Positions 31,146 to 40,041 of a stretch of 64,000 bases of DNA are shown in pieces. The notes under the pieces are model-generated. The model made no database searches, had not been told where the DNA came from, and was given only the letters and a program-made list of their open reading frames with translations. The position numbers and the translations under genes were made by a program. Location of the stretch: NCBI GenBank assembly GCA_902599405.1, contig CACKFO010000003.1, positions 1 to 64,000 on the forward strand, given 5' to 3'. The stretch comes from an uncultured Alphaproteobacteria bacterium (GTDB lineage Bacteria; Pseudomonadota; Alphaproteobacteria; HIMB59). Numbering within the stretch: the stretch's first letter is position 1; each line of letters begins with the position of its first letter.

Positions 31146-31625
31146 ATGAGCGTTGTTTCGAAAACAATCAAATATTTACTCGATAAAAACATATCAGTTT
31201 CAACAGCAGAATCTTGTACTGGTGGTTTGCTTGCAGCAGAATTTACAGCTGTGTCTGGTATATCTAAAATTTATAAAACTGGTTTGATAACATATTCAAA
31301 TGACTCAAAAATTAAAAATCTCAAAGTCAAACCAAGTACTATCAAAAGGTACGGTGCAGTCAGCCGTCAAGTATGTGCTCAAATGTGTTTACATTTGCAC
31401 AAAATTTCCAAAAGTCAGCTAACATTTTCAACTACAGGTGTAGCTGGTCCAAACGGTGGTACTAAATCAAAACCTATAGGTTTAGTTTTTATCGGATTAT
31501 ATTTTAAAAAAAATGTTTATATCGAACAATTAAATTTCAATCCAAAACTTTCTAGAATTCAAATTCAAAAAGGCACAGTGAAAGAATGTTTTCACATGTT
31601 AAATAATATTATAGATGAGCTATAA
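31146..31625 (+). CDS. pncC: NMN amidohydrolase-like protein (CinA C-terminal domain)
   Basis: A 159 aa stand-alone CinA C-terminal domain that probably deamidates nicotinamide mononucleotide in pyridine nucleotide recycling. Signature: STAESCTGGLLAAEFTAVSG near residue 19, then the TYSNDSK and STTGVAGPNGG segments. The N-terminal molybdopterin-binding-like domain of full CinA is absent, as in E. coli PncC. It overlaps the helicase gene after it by 11 bp. Confidence 0.9.
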   Translation: MSVVSKTIKYLLDKNISVSTAESCTGGLLAAEFTAVSGISKIYKTGLITYSNDSKIKNLKVKPSTIKRYGAVSRQVCAQMCLHLHKISKSQLTFSTTGVAGPNGGTKSKPIGLVFIGLYFKKNVYIEQLNFNPKLSRIQIQKGTVKECFHMLNNIIDEL

Positions 31626-32916
31626 GCGAAATTATAATAGTTTACTACCTGATGATTTCGAGCTCAGTAAAGAATTTGAAAATATCATTGAGCAACTAGA
31701 AAGCACAAAAGATCATTTTTATATTACTGGTAAAGCAGGTAGTGGTAAGTCTACACTATTGGCCTACTTTCGATCTATAACAAAGAAGAATACAGTTGTT
31801 CTTGCTCCAACAGGAGTTGCTGCAATTCGAGTTAAAGGACAAACTATTCACTCATTTTTTGGTTTTCCACCAAAGGTTATTCAAACACGACATATAAAAA
31901 AAGTAAGACAAATCGAAATTCTTCAAAATTTGGAAACATTAATTATTGATGAGATATCTATGGTTCGTGCTGATGTTTTTGATGCGATTGATTATAGCCT
32001 TCGTGTTCACAGAAAAAAACTTACACAACCATTTGGCGGAGTTCAGTTAATAGTTTTTGGGGATTTATTTCAACTACCACCAGTTGTGAATATGGATGAG
32101 TCAGGACTTCTACAGCGCATTTATCCTAAAGGTCATTTCTTCTTTCACTCAAATATTTTCCAAGACGCACAATTTAAAACACTTGAACTACATAATATTT
32201 ATCGACAAAAAGATGACCATTTTATTCATTTGCTTAACTCTGTAAGAGATGGCTCAATTACTCACACGCAGATCGAGAATATAAACGACTCTTTAACTGA
32301 TCACATTGAGATGGATGAAGGTAAAATCATACTTACTACAACTAATGCTCGAGCGAGTAGCATTAATCAAAAATATTTAAGCCAGTTAAATCAGGAGGAG
32401 TTTTCTTACAGGGGACAAGCTACTGGCCAATTTTATAAAGAATTATTTCCCACCGATGAAATCTTAAAATTAAAAAAAGGAGCCCAAGTAATTATGATTA
32501 AAAATGATCCTGAAAAAAGGTGGGTTAATGGATCCATTGGTATAATTCATGATATCGCTCAAAAAAAAATAAAAGTAAAAATCAATAATAAAATATATGA
32601 GGTTAAAAAAGAAAAATGGGATCGTATTCAATATACCTATGATGATGATCAACAAGAAGTTCAAGAGGAAATAACAGGATCTTTCAAACAGTATCCAATG
32701 AGATTAGCTTGGGCAATTACAATTCATAAAAGCCAGGGACAAACATTTGAAAAAGTTATTATAGATATGAGTCAAGGTTCTTTTGCTCCAGGACAACTTT
32801 ATGTTGCACTAAGTAGATGTATAAGTTTGGAAGGTATAGAACTGCTAAGACCTATTAAAAAATCAGATATCATTGTTAACAATCAATTGATAGGTTTCCA
32901 AGACAGATTAATTTAA
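31615..32916 (+). CDS. PIF1-like ATP-dependent DNA helicase
   Basis: Superfamily 1B helicase, 433 aa. Walker A is ITGKAGSGKSTLL near residue 37, followed by APTGVAAIRVKGQTIHSFFGFP (motif Ia, characteristic of PIF1/RRM3), DEISMVRADVFDAID (Walker B), GDLFQLPPV (motif III) and AWAITIHKSQGQTF near the C-terminus (motif VI region). A RecD2-like SH3 insert is reduced. Bacterial relatives are scattered and of unclear role; repair, G-quadruplex unwinding or phage-derived functions are possible. No phage genes are nearby and codon use matches the neighbours. Confidence 0.88.
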   Translation: MSYKRNYNSLLPDDFELSKEFENIIEQLESTKDHFYITGKAGSGKSTLLAYFRSITKKNTVVLAPTGVAAIRVKGQTIHSFFGFPPKVIQTRHIKKVRQIEILQNLETLIIDEISMVRADVFDAIDYSLRVHRKKLTQPFGGVQLIVFGDLFQLPPVVNMDESGLLQRIYPKGHFFFHSNIFQDAQFKTLELHNIYRQKDDHFIHLLNSVRDGSITHTQIENINDSLTDHIEMDEGKIILTTTNARASSINQKYLSQLNQEEFSYRGQATGQFYKELFPTDEILKLKKGAQVIMIKNDPEKRWVNGSIGIIHDIAQKKIKVKINNKIYEVKKEKWDRIQYTYDDDQQEVQEEITGSFKQYPMRLAWAITIHKSQGQTFEKVIIDMSQGSFAPGQLYVALSRCISLEGIELLRPIKKSDIIVNNQLIGFQDRLI

Positions 32917-32917
32917 G

Positions 32918-33091
32918 ATGGGTAAAAAAATATTATATAGTATTGCAGTCTTTGGCATTATTGGTTTAGGCCTATATATTTCTTCGACATTTGAATACCA
33001 TGAATACTATGAGGAATGTGAAAAACAAAGCAACACACAAGGAGGTATAGAGTCTTGTGTTGATTTTATGATAGAGGAAGCAAAAAAATGA
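32918..33091 (+). CDS. Small membrane-anchored protein, 57 aa
   Basis: ATG at 32918, one base after the helicase stop codon, opens 57 codons whose TGA overlaps the alaX ATG (ATGA), so it fits exactly into the operon. The N-terminal helix (ILYSIAVFGIIGLGLYI) is a signal anchor. The remaining 35 residues would be periplasmic, acidic, and contain two Cys (EECEKQ and ESCVDF) that could form a disulfide. I do not recognise the family. Confidence 0.7.
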   Translation: MGKKILYSIAVFGIIGLGLYISSTFEYHEYYEECEKQSNTQGGIESCVDFMIEEAKK

Positions 33092-33771
33092 TTTATCTCA
33101 AAGATAGTTATACAAAGAGCTTTGAAGAAAAAATTTTATTAGTCGAGGGTGACAAAATCATTACTCAAGATAGTTCTTTTTATGCTCAAAGTGGTGGGCA
33201 ACCCGGAGACAAGGGAGTACTTGAAATTAATGATAAAAAATTCAATGTTATCAACACAGTTAAACATGAGTTAGGTATTGCCCATGTTGTTGACTCAGAA
33301 AATCTAAATCTATCTGGGCAAATAAAAGGCCATATTGATTGGGATCATCGATATCGCTTAATGAAAATGCACACCACAATGCACTTAATGTGTGCAGCAT
33401 TACCTTATTATGTTACAGGAGGATCAATTGGTTTAGAAAAAAGTAGGATTGATTTTGATTTAGGTGAAGAAACATTTGAATTTGAAACTTTAAATAAAAT
33501 CATTAATGAATTTATTCAACAATCTCATTCTATTTCTTATCAGTGGATAACAAATGATGAGCTAGATCAAAAACCTGAACTAGTGCGAACCTTGTCAGTT
33601 AAACCGCCAAGAACAAATGATAAAATTCGCCTTGTTAAAATAGGAGATATTGATTTACAACCGTGTGGAGGAACTCACGTAGCAAATACAAATGAAATTG
33701 GCGAATTCAAATTTATGAAGTATGAGAGTAAAGGAAAAATGAATAAACGTGTTCAGTTTACTCTCATATAA
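33088..33771 (+). CDS. Alanyl-tRNA editing protein AlaX
   Basis: Free-standing editing domain related to AlaRS that hydrolyses mischarged Ser- or Gly-tRNA(Ala), 227 aa. It has the N-terminal beta-barrel start FYAQSGGQPGDKG, the first metal-binding pair in MKMHTTMHLM (HxxxH), and the second metal site in PCGGTHVANTNEIG (CxxxH). The length matches AlaX-M (type II). Its end overlaps the next gene as TAATG. Confidence 0.93.
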   Translation: MIYLKDSYTKSFEEKILLVEGDKIITQDSSFYAQSGGQPGDKGVLEINDKKFNVINTVKHELGIAHVVDSENLNLSGQIKGHIDWDHRYRLMKMHTTMHLMCAALPYYVTGGSIGLEKSRIDFDLGEETFEFETLNKIINEFIQQSHSISYQWITNDELDQKPELVRTLSVKPPRTNDKIRLVKIGDIDLQPCGGTHVANTNEIGEFKFMKYESKGKMNKRVQFTLI

Positions 33772-34670
33772 TGCACAAAGCATCTTTTAAAGATTTTTTA
33801 CTTTTATTTTTATTAGCTGGTATATGGGGAAGTGCGTTCTTTAACATCAAAATTGCCTCAGAAAGCTATACACCCATGGCACTTGCCTTTGGTAGAATTT
33901 TTTTTGCTGCAATAGTAATGCTTGTTTACTGTTGGATAAGAAAAATTTCAATTGAAGCATTTGGAGAGAATTGGTTATGGTACGCAACTATAGGATTTGT
34001 GAATTTAGTTCTCCCCTTTTTTTTTATTTCATTCGGCATATTAAAGGTTCAAAGTAATCTAGCAGCAATCTTGATGTCTACGGCACCTATTGCAGCAACA
34101 ATCTTAGGGCATTTATTTATTCAAAATGAAAAAATTAATCTTTTAAAATTTGTTGGAATATTAATTGGCTTTCTTGGTATCGTTTATTTATTTTCAGATA
34201 ATATTCTAATCAATCATTCAAATATCTTTTATGCTTTTATGGTAATCTTGGGTCCAGTTTGTTACACCATAGGTGGACTATTTTCACTCAAGCTAAAACA
34301 TATAAAAAATGAAGTACTTACATCAAGTATTTTAATTTGGGCAGTTATTCTTTTATTACCAATTATGTTCATTTTTGAAAATCCAACAGAATTGAGACCC
34401 TCTCTTAATGCTACAATTTCTCTTCTGTATCTTGGTATTGTTGCGACAGCGATAGCTTGGTTAATGAGATTTTATATTCTTAAAAATAATGGTTTAGTTT
34501 TTCAATCACAAGTTGCCTACATCATTCCAATTTTTGGTTTGATATTTGGATATCTTTTTTTAAACGAAAAAATAACTTATAAAATTATTGTTGCCCTTAT
34601 TGCTGTTTTAATAAGCACTTACTTAATTGAAAAAAGTAAAAAAAATAAGATTACTGATAAACTATCTTGA
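33771..34670 (+). CDS. EamA-family drug/metabolite transporter
   Basis: Inner-membrane exporter of the DMT superfamily, 299 aa, about ten transmembrane helices in two EamA repeats. Start: LLLFLLAGIWGSAFFNIKIA, typical for the first EamA helix, with the second repeat near GPVCYTIGGLF. Conserved FGRIFFAAIVM and the C-terminal GLIFGYLFLNEKIT are visible. The substrate cannot be read from sequence. It follows alaX by a TAATG overlap. Confidence 0.88.
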   Translation: MHKASFKDFLLLFLLAGIWGSAFFNIKIASESYTPMALAFGRIFFAAIVMLVYCWIRKISIEAFGENWLWYATIGFVNLVLPFFFISFGILKVQSNLAAILMSTAPIAATILGHLFIQNEKINLLKFVGILIGFLGIVYLFSDNILINHSNIFYAFMVILGPVCYTIGGLFSLKLKHIKNEVLTSSILIWAVILLLPIMFIFENPTELRPSLNATISLLYLGIVATAIAWLMRFYILKNNGLVFQSQVAYIIPIFGLIFGYLFLNEKITYKIIVALIAVLISTYLIEKSKKNKITDKLS

Positions 34671-34707
34671 TGTTATTTGCTTATAATATACTGTACGCAA
34701 TCTAATT

Positions 34708-35637
34708 ATGTCAGCAGATATCTTAATTAAAATTGATAATTTAAAAAAAACTTTTCAAGGAGGTTTAGAAGCCCTTAAAGGAGTCAATTTAGAAATTCAA
34801 AGAGGTGAAATTCTTGCACTTCTTGGTCCAAATGGTGCTGGAAAAACAACACTTATTAATGCCATATGTGGGATAGTCTTACCTACATCAGGAACCATTT
34901 CAGTTGATGGATATGATGTTGTTAAAGATTTCCGAAAAACTCGATCGATGATTGGTCTTGTGCCTCAAGAACTCCATTTAGAAGCCTTTGAAAAAGTTTT
35001 TCAAAATGTTTCTTACACAAGAGGTCTTTATGGTAAGAAAAAAGATCCTGCATACATAGAAAAAATTCTTAAAGATCTCAGCCTTTGGGATAAAAAAGAT
35101 AGTAAGCTTCGTGAGCTCTCTGGTGGTATGAAGAAAAGAGCATTAATTGCAAAGGCATTGAGTCATGAACCAAAAATACTTTTTCTTGACGAGCCTACTG
35201 CAGGTGTCGATATTAATTTGCGAAGAGATATGTGGAGAGCAGTGAAAGAACTCAAAGAAAATGGAGTAACAATTATTCTTACTACTCATTATATCGAAGA
35301 AGCTGAGGCTATATCTGATCGAGTATCTGTAATCAATAATGGCGAAATTATAATCACTGATAATAAGAATGATTTAATGCGAAAAATGGGTCAAAAGAAT
35401 TTAACTATAGAATTTCAAGAGCCTTTTAGTCAAATCCCATCTACTTTAGAGTCGTATAACTTAAAAATGAATAATAATAATTCTTTAACATATTCATATG
35501 ACTCTCATGGATCTTCGACTGGTATTACTGCACTTCTTCAAGACATAAAGTCGGCTGGTTTAAAATTAAAAGATTTAAATTCCTCCCAGACATCGTTGGA
35601 GACGATATTTGAAAAACTTTTGGAGGAGAGTGTATGA
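34708..35637 (+). CDS. ABC-2 exporter ATP-binding protein
   Basis: ATPase of a two-gene ABC exporter, 309 aa. Walker A is GPNGAGKTT near residue 40, Q-loop VPQELHLE, signature LSGGMKKR, Walker B ILFLDEPTAGVD, and the switch His in TTHYIEEAE. It resembles E. coli YadG. The C-terminal 80 residues form the usual extension (FQEPFSQIP onwards). The end overlaps the permease start as ATGA. The substrate is unknown. Confidence 0.92.
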   Translation: MSADILIKIDNLKKTFQGGLEALKGVNLEIQRGEILALLGPNGAGKTTLINAICGIVLPTSGTISVDGYDVVKDFRKTRSMIGLVPQELHLEAFEKVFQNVSYTRGLYGKKKDPAYIEKILKDLSLWDKKDSKLRELSGGMKKRALIAKALSHEPKILFLDEPTAGVDINLRRDMWRAVKELKENGVTIILTTHYIEEAEAISDRVSVINNGEIIITDNKNDLMRKMGQKNLTIEFQEPFSQIPSTLESYNLKMNNNNSLTYSYDSHGSSTGITALLQDIKSAGLKLKDLNSSQTSLETIFEKLLEESV

Positions 35638-36395
35638 ACTGGACAGGTATAATGGCAATTTACTTGCATGAAATGGATCGAATGAGAAGAACAACTGTTC
35701 AAAGTATATTTTCTCCTGTGATATCATCCTCTCTTTATTTTGTTGTCTTCGGTGCTGCAATAGGAAGTCGCATCCCTGTGATTGAAGATATCTCTTATGG
35801 TTCTTTCATAGTGCCTGGTATGATAATGTTAGCTTTACTTACACAAAGTGTCTCAAACGCTTCCTCAGGTATTTTTTTTCCAAAGTTTCTTGGAACTATA
35901 AATGAAATATATGCTGCCCCACTATCAACAACAGAGATTGTTATTGGTTTTGTTGGTGCGGCCACTACAAAATCAATAATTTTAGGAAGCTTAATATTAG
36001 CAACAGGGTTATTTTTTGTTGAAATATATATTATGCATCCTTTTACAATGATTTTAATGCTCGTTTTAACATCTTTAACTTTTAGCTTACTTGGTTTTCT
36101 TATAGGGATGTTGTCATCAAATTGGGAGGAGCTATCAATATTTCCAACACTAATTTTATCTCCACTCGTATTTCTTGGTGGATCGCTATATTCAATAAAC
36201 TGGTTACCAGAGTTTTGGCAAAACGTTTCTTTGGTAAATCCAGTTCTTTACTTAGTTAGTGGTTTTCGATGGAGTTTTTATGAAATGGCTGATGTGAGTA
36301 TTACAACAAGTTTGATTATGATATTTACATTTTTAATTTTAAATATTTCTGCAATTATTTATATTTTTTCAAAAGGCTTCAAAATTAAAGATTAG
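35634..36395 (+). CDS. ABC-2 exporter permease
   Basis: Six-helix permease of the ABC-2 family, 253 aa, resembling E. coli YadH. MAIYLHEMDRMRRTTVQSIF leads into the first helix, followed by FVIPG-like SFIVPGMIMLALL, and VFLGGSLYSINWLPEFWQ near the fifth helix is characteristic. It is coupled to the ATPase gene by ATGA. Confidence 0.92.
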   Translation: MNWTGIMAIYLHEMDRMRRTTVQSIFSPVISSSLYFVVFGAAIGSRIPVIEDISYGSFIVPGMIMLALLTQSVSNASSGIFFPKFLGTINEIYAAPLSTTEIVIGFVGAATTKSIILGSLILATGLFFVEIYIMHPFTMILMLVLTSLTFSLLGFLIGMLSSNWEELSIFPTLILSPLVFLGGSLYSINWLPEFWQNVSLVNPVLYLVSGFRWSFYEMADVSITTSLIMIFTFLILNISAIIYIFSKGFKIKD

Positions 36396-36401
36396 AAACA
36401 G

Positions 36402-37835
36402 ATGTCAAATAGGATCGTCTGGTTTAAGAAGAATTTAAGATTAAAAGACAATGAAGTTCTTATTGATGAAAATAAAAGATCTATATTAATTTACATAATT
36501 GAACCTGATCTGTGGAAGCAAAAAGATATGTCTTTAAGGCAGTGGCAATTTACATTAGAGAGTGTAAATGAGCTTAAACGACAATTATTAAAAAATAATT
36601 TATATTTAAATATCTTTTTTGGTGACGCGATTGAAATATTCAAGTTTTTAAAAGATAAATATAGCTTTTCAAGCGTAATTAGCGAACAAGAAACAGGTAT
36701 TCAATGGACTTACCAAAGAGATAAAAAATTAAAAAAATTTTTTTTTCAAAATAAAATTGATTGGATTGAGTGTTCTTACCCAGGAGTTAAAAGAGGACAA
36801 CATGATAGAAACCAATGGGCAAAAAATTTTAGAAACGAGATTATTAAAAAGTCTAATTTGCCCGTCATAAAACAATCAGTTAATTTAGAATTAACAAACC
36901 ATGAATTACCAAAATTTTTTTACGACTCAACACCATGTCCATATAGGCAAAAGGGTGGATCTGTCGAAGCAGAAAAATTACTTCAGTCTTTTTTAAATAA
37001 AAGAGGTGAAAATTATCAATTTGAGATGTCTAGCCCAATAACTGCTGAAAAAAGCTGCTCAAGATTATCAACTCATTTGACATACGGCACAATATCACAC
37101 CGCACAGTTTTTCAAGAGGCCGCAAAAAAAAGAGATCTAATAAAGCATACCAATAAAAATTTTGCTAAATCTATAAATTCATTTTTATCTAGGTTACATT
37201 GGAGATCACATTTTATTCAAAAATTAGAGGATCAGCCATCAATTGAACATGCAAGCTTTATTCCTGTGTATGATCAAATACGTGATAAAGATGAAGAGAA
37301 ATTAGAGGCTTGGATTGAAGGTAAGACCGGAGTTCATTTTATCGATGCATGTATGATTTATTTAAGAAATCATGGATGGATCAATTTTAGAATGAGAGCA
37401 ATGTTAGCTTCATTTGCTTCTTATAATTTATGGCTTGATTGGAGATACTTTGCTCCACGCTTGGCAGCATTGTTTACAGACTTTGAACCTGGAATTCATT
37501 ACAGTCAAATACAAATGCAATCAGGTACAACTGGTATCAATACTATTAGAATGTATAATCCTTATAAGCAAGCTATGGATCAAGATCCTCTCGGTAAATT
37601 TATTAAGTCACAAATTCCTGAAGTAAAAAATTTCCCACCTGCTTTTTTTCATAATCCCCCAAAAAAAAGTTTGAACGTAAATTTGTTCGATAATGAGTTT
37701 CAAAAAGAAATAATTAATGTTAAAGAAACTGCTCAGTATGCTAGAAAAAAAATTTTTGATATTCGCAAATCACAAGAACATAAAATACTTGCAAAAAATG
37801 TTTATTTAAAACATGGTAGTAGAGGAAGAAATTGA
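36402..37835 (+). CDS. Cryptochrome/photolyase-family flavoprotein
   Basis: FAD-dependent light-activated protein, 477 aa, either a DNA photolyase or a cryptochrome. The N-terminal alpha/beta antenna domain begins IVWFKKNLRLKDNEVL. The FAD-binding helical domain includes FLSRLHWRSHFIQKLE, GKTGVHFIDACMIYLRNHGW and FRMRAMLASFASYNLWLDWR. The segment usually reading WQW(A/S)xSG.D..P..R.FNP is here YSQIQMQSGTTGINTIRMYNP, which belongs to a less-studied subfamily; the classical Trp and Asp are absent. Function as a CPD photolyase is likely but not certain. Confidence 0.82.
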   Translation: MSNRIVWFKKNLRLKDNEVLIDENKRSILIYIIEPDLWKQKDMSLRQWQFTLESVNELKRQLLKNNLYLNIFFGDAIEIFKFLKDKYSFSSVISEQETGIQWTYQRDKKLKKFFFQNKIDWIECSYPGVKRGQHDRNQWAKNFRNEIIKKSNLPVIKQSVNLELTNHELPKFFYDSTPCPYRQKGGSVEAEKLLQSFLNKRGENYQFEMSSPITAEKSCSRLSTHLTYGTISHRTVFQEAAKKRDLIKHTNKNFAKSINSFLSRLHWRSHFIQKLEDQPSIEHASFIPVYDQIRDKDEEKLEAWIEGKTGVHFIDACMIYLRNHGWINFRMRAMLASFASYNLWLDWRYFAPRLAALFTDFEPGIHYSQIQMQSGTTGINTIRMYNPYKQAMDQDPLGKFIKSQIPEVKNFPPAFFHNPPKKSLNVNLFDNEFQKEIINVKETAQYARKKIFDIRKSQEHKILAKNVYLKHGSRGRN

Positions 37836-37843
37836 ACTAATCT

Positions 37844-39502
37844 ATGTTTGAAAAACCTGATTATATCGTAATTGGTTCTGGATCAGCAGGATCTACAATT
37901 GCATACAGACTTGGGGAAAACCCTCAATTAAAAATTCTAGTATTAGAATTTGGCGGCAATGACAATAGTCCTTTTATACAAATGCCTGCAGCACTCTCAT
38001 ACCCAATGAATATGAATAAATTCGATTGGGGCTATAAAGCAGAACCCGAGCCTACCTTAAATGGTAGGTCTCTCGTTTGCCCTAGAGGTAAAGTTATAGG
38101 AGGGTCTTCGTCAATTAACGGAATGATTTATGTTAGGGGTAATGCTGGTGATTATAATCAATGGGCAGAAAGTGGTGCAAAAGGTTGGGATTATCCTGAT
38201 GTCCTTCCATATTTTCAAAGAATGGAAGCAAGCCATGGAGGCAATTCAGAGTTTAGAGGAAAATCAGGCCCTCTAAACATAACCCATGGCAAAAGAGATA
38301 ACCCATTACACAATGCTTTTGTAAAAGCTACCGAGCAGGCGGGATACACCTACACTGATGACTACAATGGCTTTCGACAGGAGGGTTTTGGACCAGCTGA
38401 TATGACTGTTTGGAAAGGCTCACGTTTTTCAACAGCAAAAGCTTATTTAAAGCCTGCGTTAGCAAAAAAAAATGTACAACTTATAACAAAGGTCCTAGTC
38501 GATAAAATAATTTTTCATGAAGACAAAGCTAAGGGAGTTGAAGTATTTCATCAGGGCCAAAAAAAAACCTTTAATGCAAATATTGGTGTTGTTTTATCAG
38601 CTGGCGCAATCAATAGCCCAACAATTCTTCAAAGATCGGGTATTGGAGAGGGCAATGATTTAAATAGTTTGGGGATCAAAGTTATTAAAAACTTACCAGG
38701 CGTTGGTCAAAATTTACAAGACCATTTAGAAGTTTATTTTCAAGTTAAATGTTTACAACCAGTAACACTTAATAAATATTTAAATCCTTTTTCTAAATTA
38801 CTTATCGGCATGCAATGGATGTTTCTAAAAAGTGGGCCAGGTGCAACTAACCAATTTGAAACTCTTGGTTTTATTCGTTCTGATAAAAACATACCATATC
38901 CAGATATACAATTTCATTTTCTTCCAGTCGCAATTAGATATGACGGAAAGGCACCTAGCGAGGGTCACGGTTTTCAATTGCATGTAGGGCCAATGCGTTC
39001 AAAGTCAAGAGGCTTTGTAAAATTAAAATCTAGCAACCCATTTGACTCACCAACTATAAAATTCAATTACATGTCTCATGAGGATGATTTTCCAAACTTT
39101 AGAAAATCACTTAGACTTAGTAGAGAGATATTGAGCCAAGAGGCCCTAGTTCCTTTTAAAGGAGATGAAATTCAACCTGGTGATGACGTTGTTTCGGATG
39201 AAGGACTTGACGAATTTATAAAAAATAATTGTGAAAGTGCTTACCATCCATGTGGTACCTGCAAGATTGGAAAAGAAGAAGACCCTTCTTCTGTCGTTCT
39301 AAATGATTGCAAAGTAAAGGGTTTTTCAAATTTATTTCTTGCGGACTCATCAATTTTTCCTCAGATATGTAATGGCAATCTTAATGCACCATCGATAATG
39401 ACAGGTGAGAAAGCCTCAGATCATATCTTGGGAAAACCTCTTTTAGCACCATCAAATCTACAACCTTATACCCATCCAAATTGGCAAAATTCACAAAGAT
39501 AA
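37844..39502 (+). CDS. betA: Choline dehydrogenase (GMC oxidoreductase)
   Basis: FAD enzyme that oxidises choline to betaine aldehyde, 552 aa. The FAD-binding motif is IGSGSAGSTIAYRL, followed by GMC signatures RGKVIGGSSSINGMIYVRGN and GAINSPTILQRSG. The C-terminal catalytic region (SAYHPCGTCKIG, then GNLNAPSIM) is very close to E. coli BetA, as is QMPAALSYPM near residue 47. No betaine aldehyde dehydrogenase gene is next to it. The betaine transporter and demethylation genes are 10 kb away. Confidence 0.85.
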   Translation: MFEKPDYIVIGSGSAGSTIAYRLGENPQLKILVLEFGGNDNSPFIQMPAALSYPMNMNKFDWGYKAEPEPTLNGRSLVCPRGKVIGGSSSINGMIYVRGNAGDYNQWAESGAKGWDYPDVLPYFQRMEASHGGNSEFRGKSGPLNITHGKRDNPLHNAFVKATEQAGYTYTDDYNGFRQEGFGPADMTVWKGSRFSTAKAYLKPALAKKNVQLITKVLVDKIIFHEDKAKGVEVFHQGQKKTFNANIGVVLSAGAINSPTILQRSGIGEGNDLNSLGIKVIKNLPGVGQNLQDHLEVYFQVKCLQPVTLNKYLNPFSKLLIGMQWMFLKSGPGATNQFETLGFIRSDKNIPYPDIQFHFLPVAIRYDGKAPSEGHGFQLHVGPMRSKSRGFVKLKSSNPFDSPTIKFNYMSHEDDFPNFRKSLRLSREILSQEALVPFKGDEIQPGDDVVSDEGLDEFIKNNCESAYHPCGTCKIGKEEDPSSVVLNDCKVKGFSNLFLADSSIFPQICNGNLNAPSIMTGEKASDHILGKPLLAPSNLQPYTHPNWQNSQR

Positions 39503-39507
39503 AATTA

Positions 39508-40041
39508 ATGATCAGGCTGGTGCTTTTGTTTCTAATACTCCCATTTACTGCATATTCTGATAAACATATTCCATATTATAAATCTCTAGCTCATGATGAG
39601 TCATGGTTACGTCACTATCCAGAAAATCAAGATTTGAGTAAACAAACAGAGAAATTTCTCCTTACACAGGAAAACATGCCTGTAAAGATTATTGAAGAGT
39701 TTAGAAATAGTTGGAGTTCTTATACAGACTGGTACCGCATTGAATTATTTAATGGAATACAAGGTTGGATTGCTCACAATCAGTTATCTAAAAAAAGAAC
39801 ATTGCTGATACTAGAGGATATTGAGCTCTATGCATTGAAATCTTATGACCCTGAGTCTTGGATGACTATTCAAAAAGGAGTAATACTTGCACCAAAAATT
39901 GTAAACTTGTTAGAGGTAAAAGAAACAATGGTGAAAGTAAGTATACCTGAGGGTAATAAATCCTCTATTAAAGGATGGATACCCATAGATGACAGATTAT
40001 GGGGAGTCTCTGATAAAGAAACGCAAATTTTAAATGATTAA
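39508..40041 (+). CDS. Secreted SH3-domain protein
   Basis: About 177 aa with a signal peptide (MIRLVLLFLILPFTAYS). The body matches the bacterial SH3 family common in alphaproteobacteria (DUF1058 type): YYKSLAHDESWLRHYP, then MPVKIIEEFRNSW and GIQGWIAHNQLSKKRT, then a second SH3-like half (GWIPIDDRLWGV). I use ATG 39508, 5 bp after betA, because an earlier in-frame start at 39481 would lie inside betA and displace the signal peptide. Role probably in the cell envelope, not known in detail. Confidence 0.8.
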   Translation: MIRLVLLFLILPFTAYSDKHIPYYKSLAHDESWLRHYPENQDLSKQTEKFLLTQENMPVKIIEEFRNSWSSYTDWYRIELFNGIQGWIAHNQLSKKRTLLILEDIELYALKSYDPESWMTIQKGVILAPKIVNLLEVKETMVKVSIPEGNKSSIKGWIPIDDRLWGVSDKETQILND

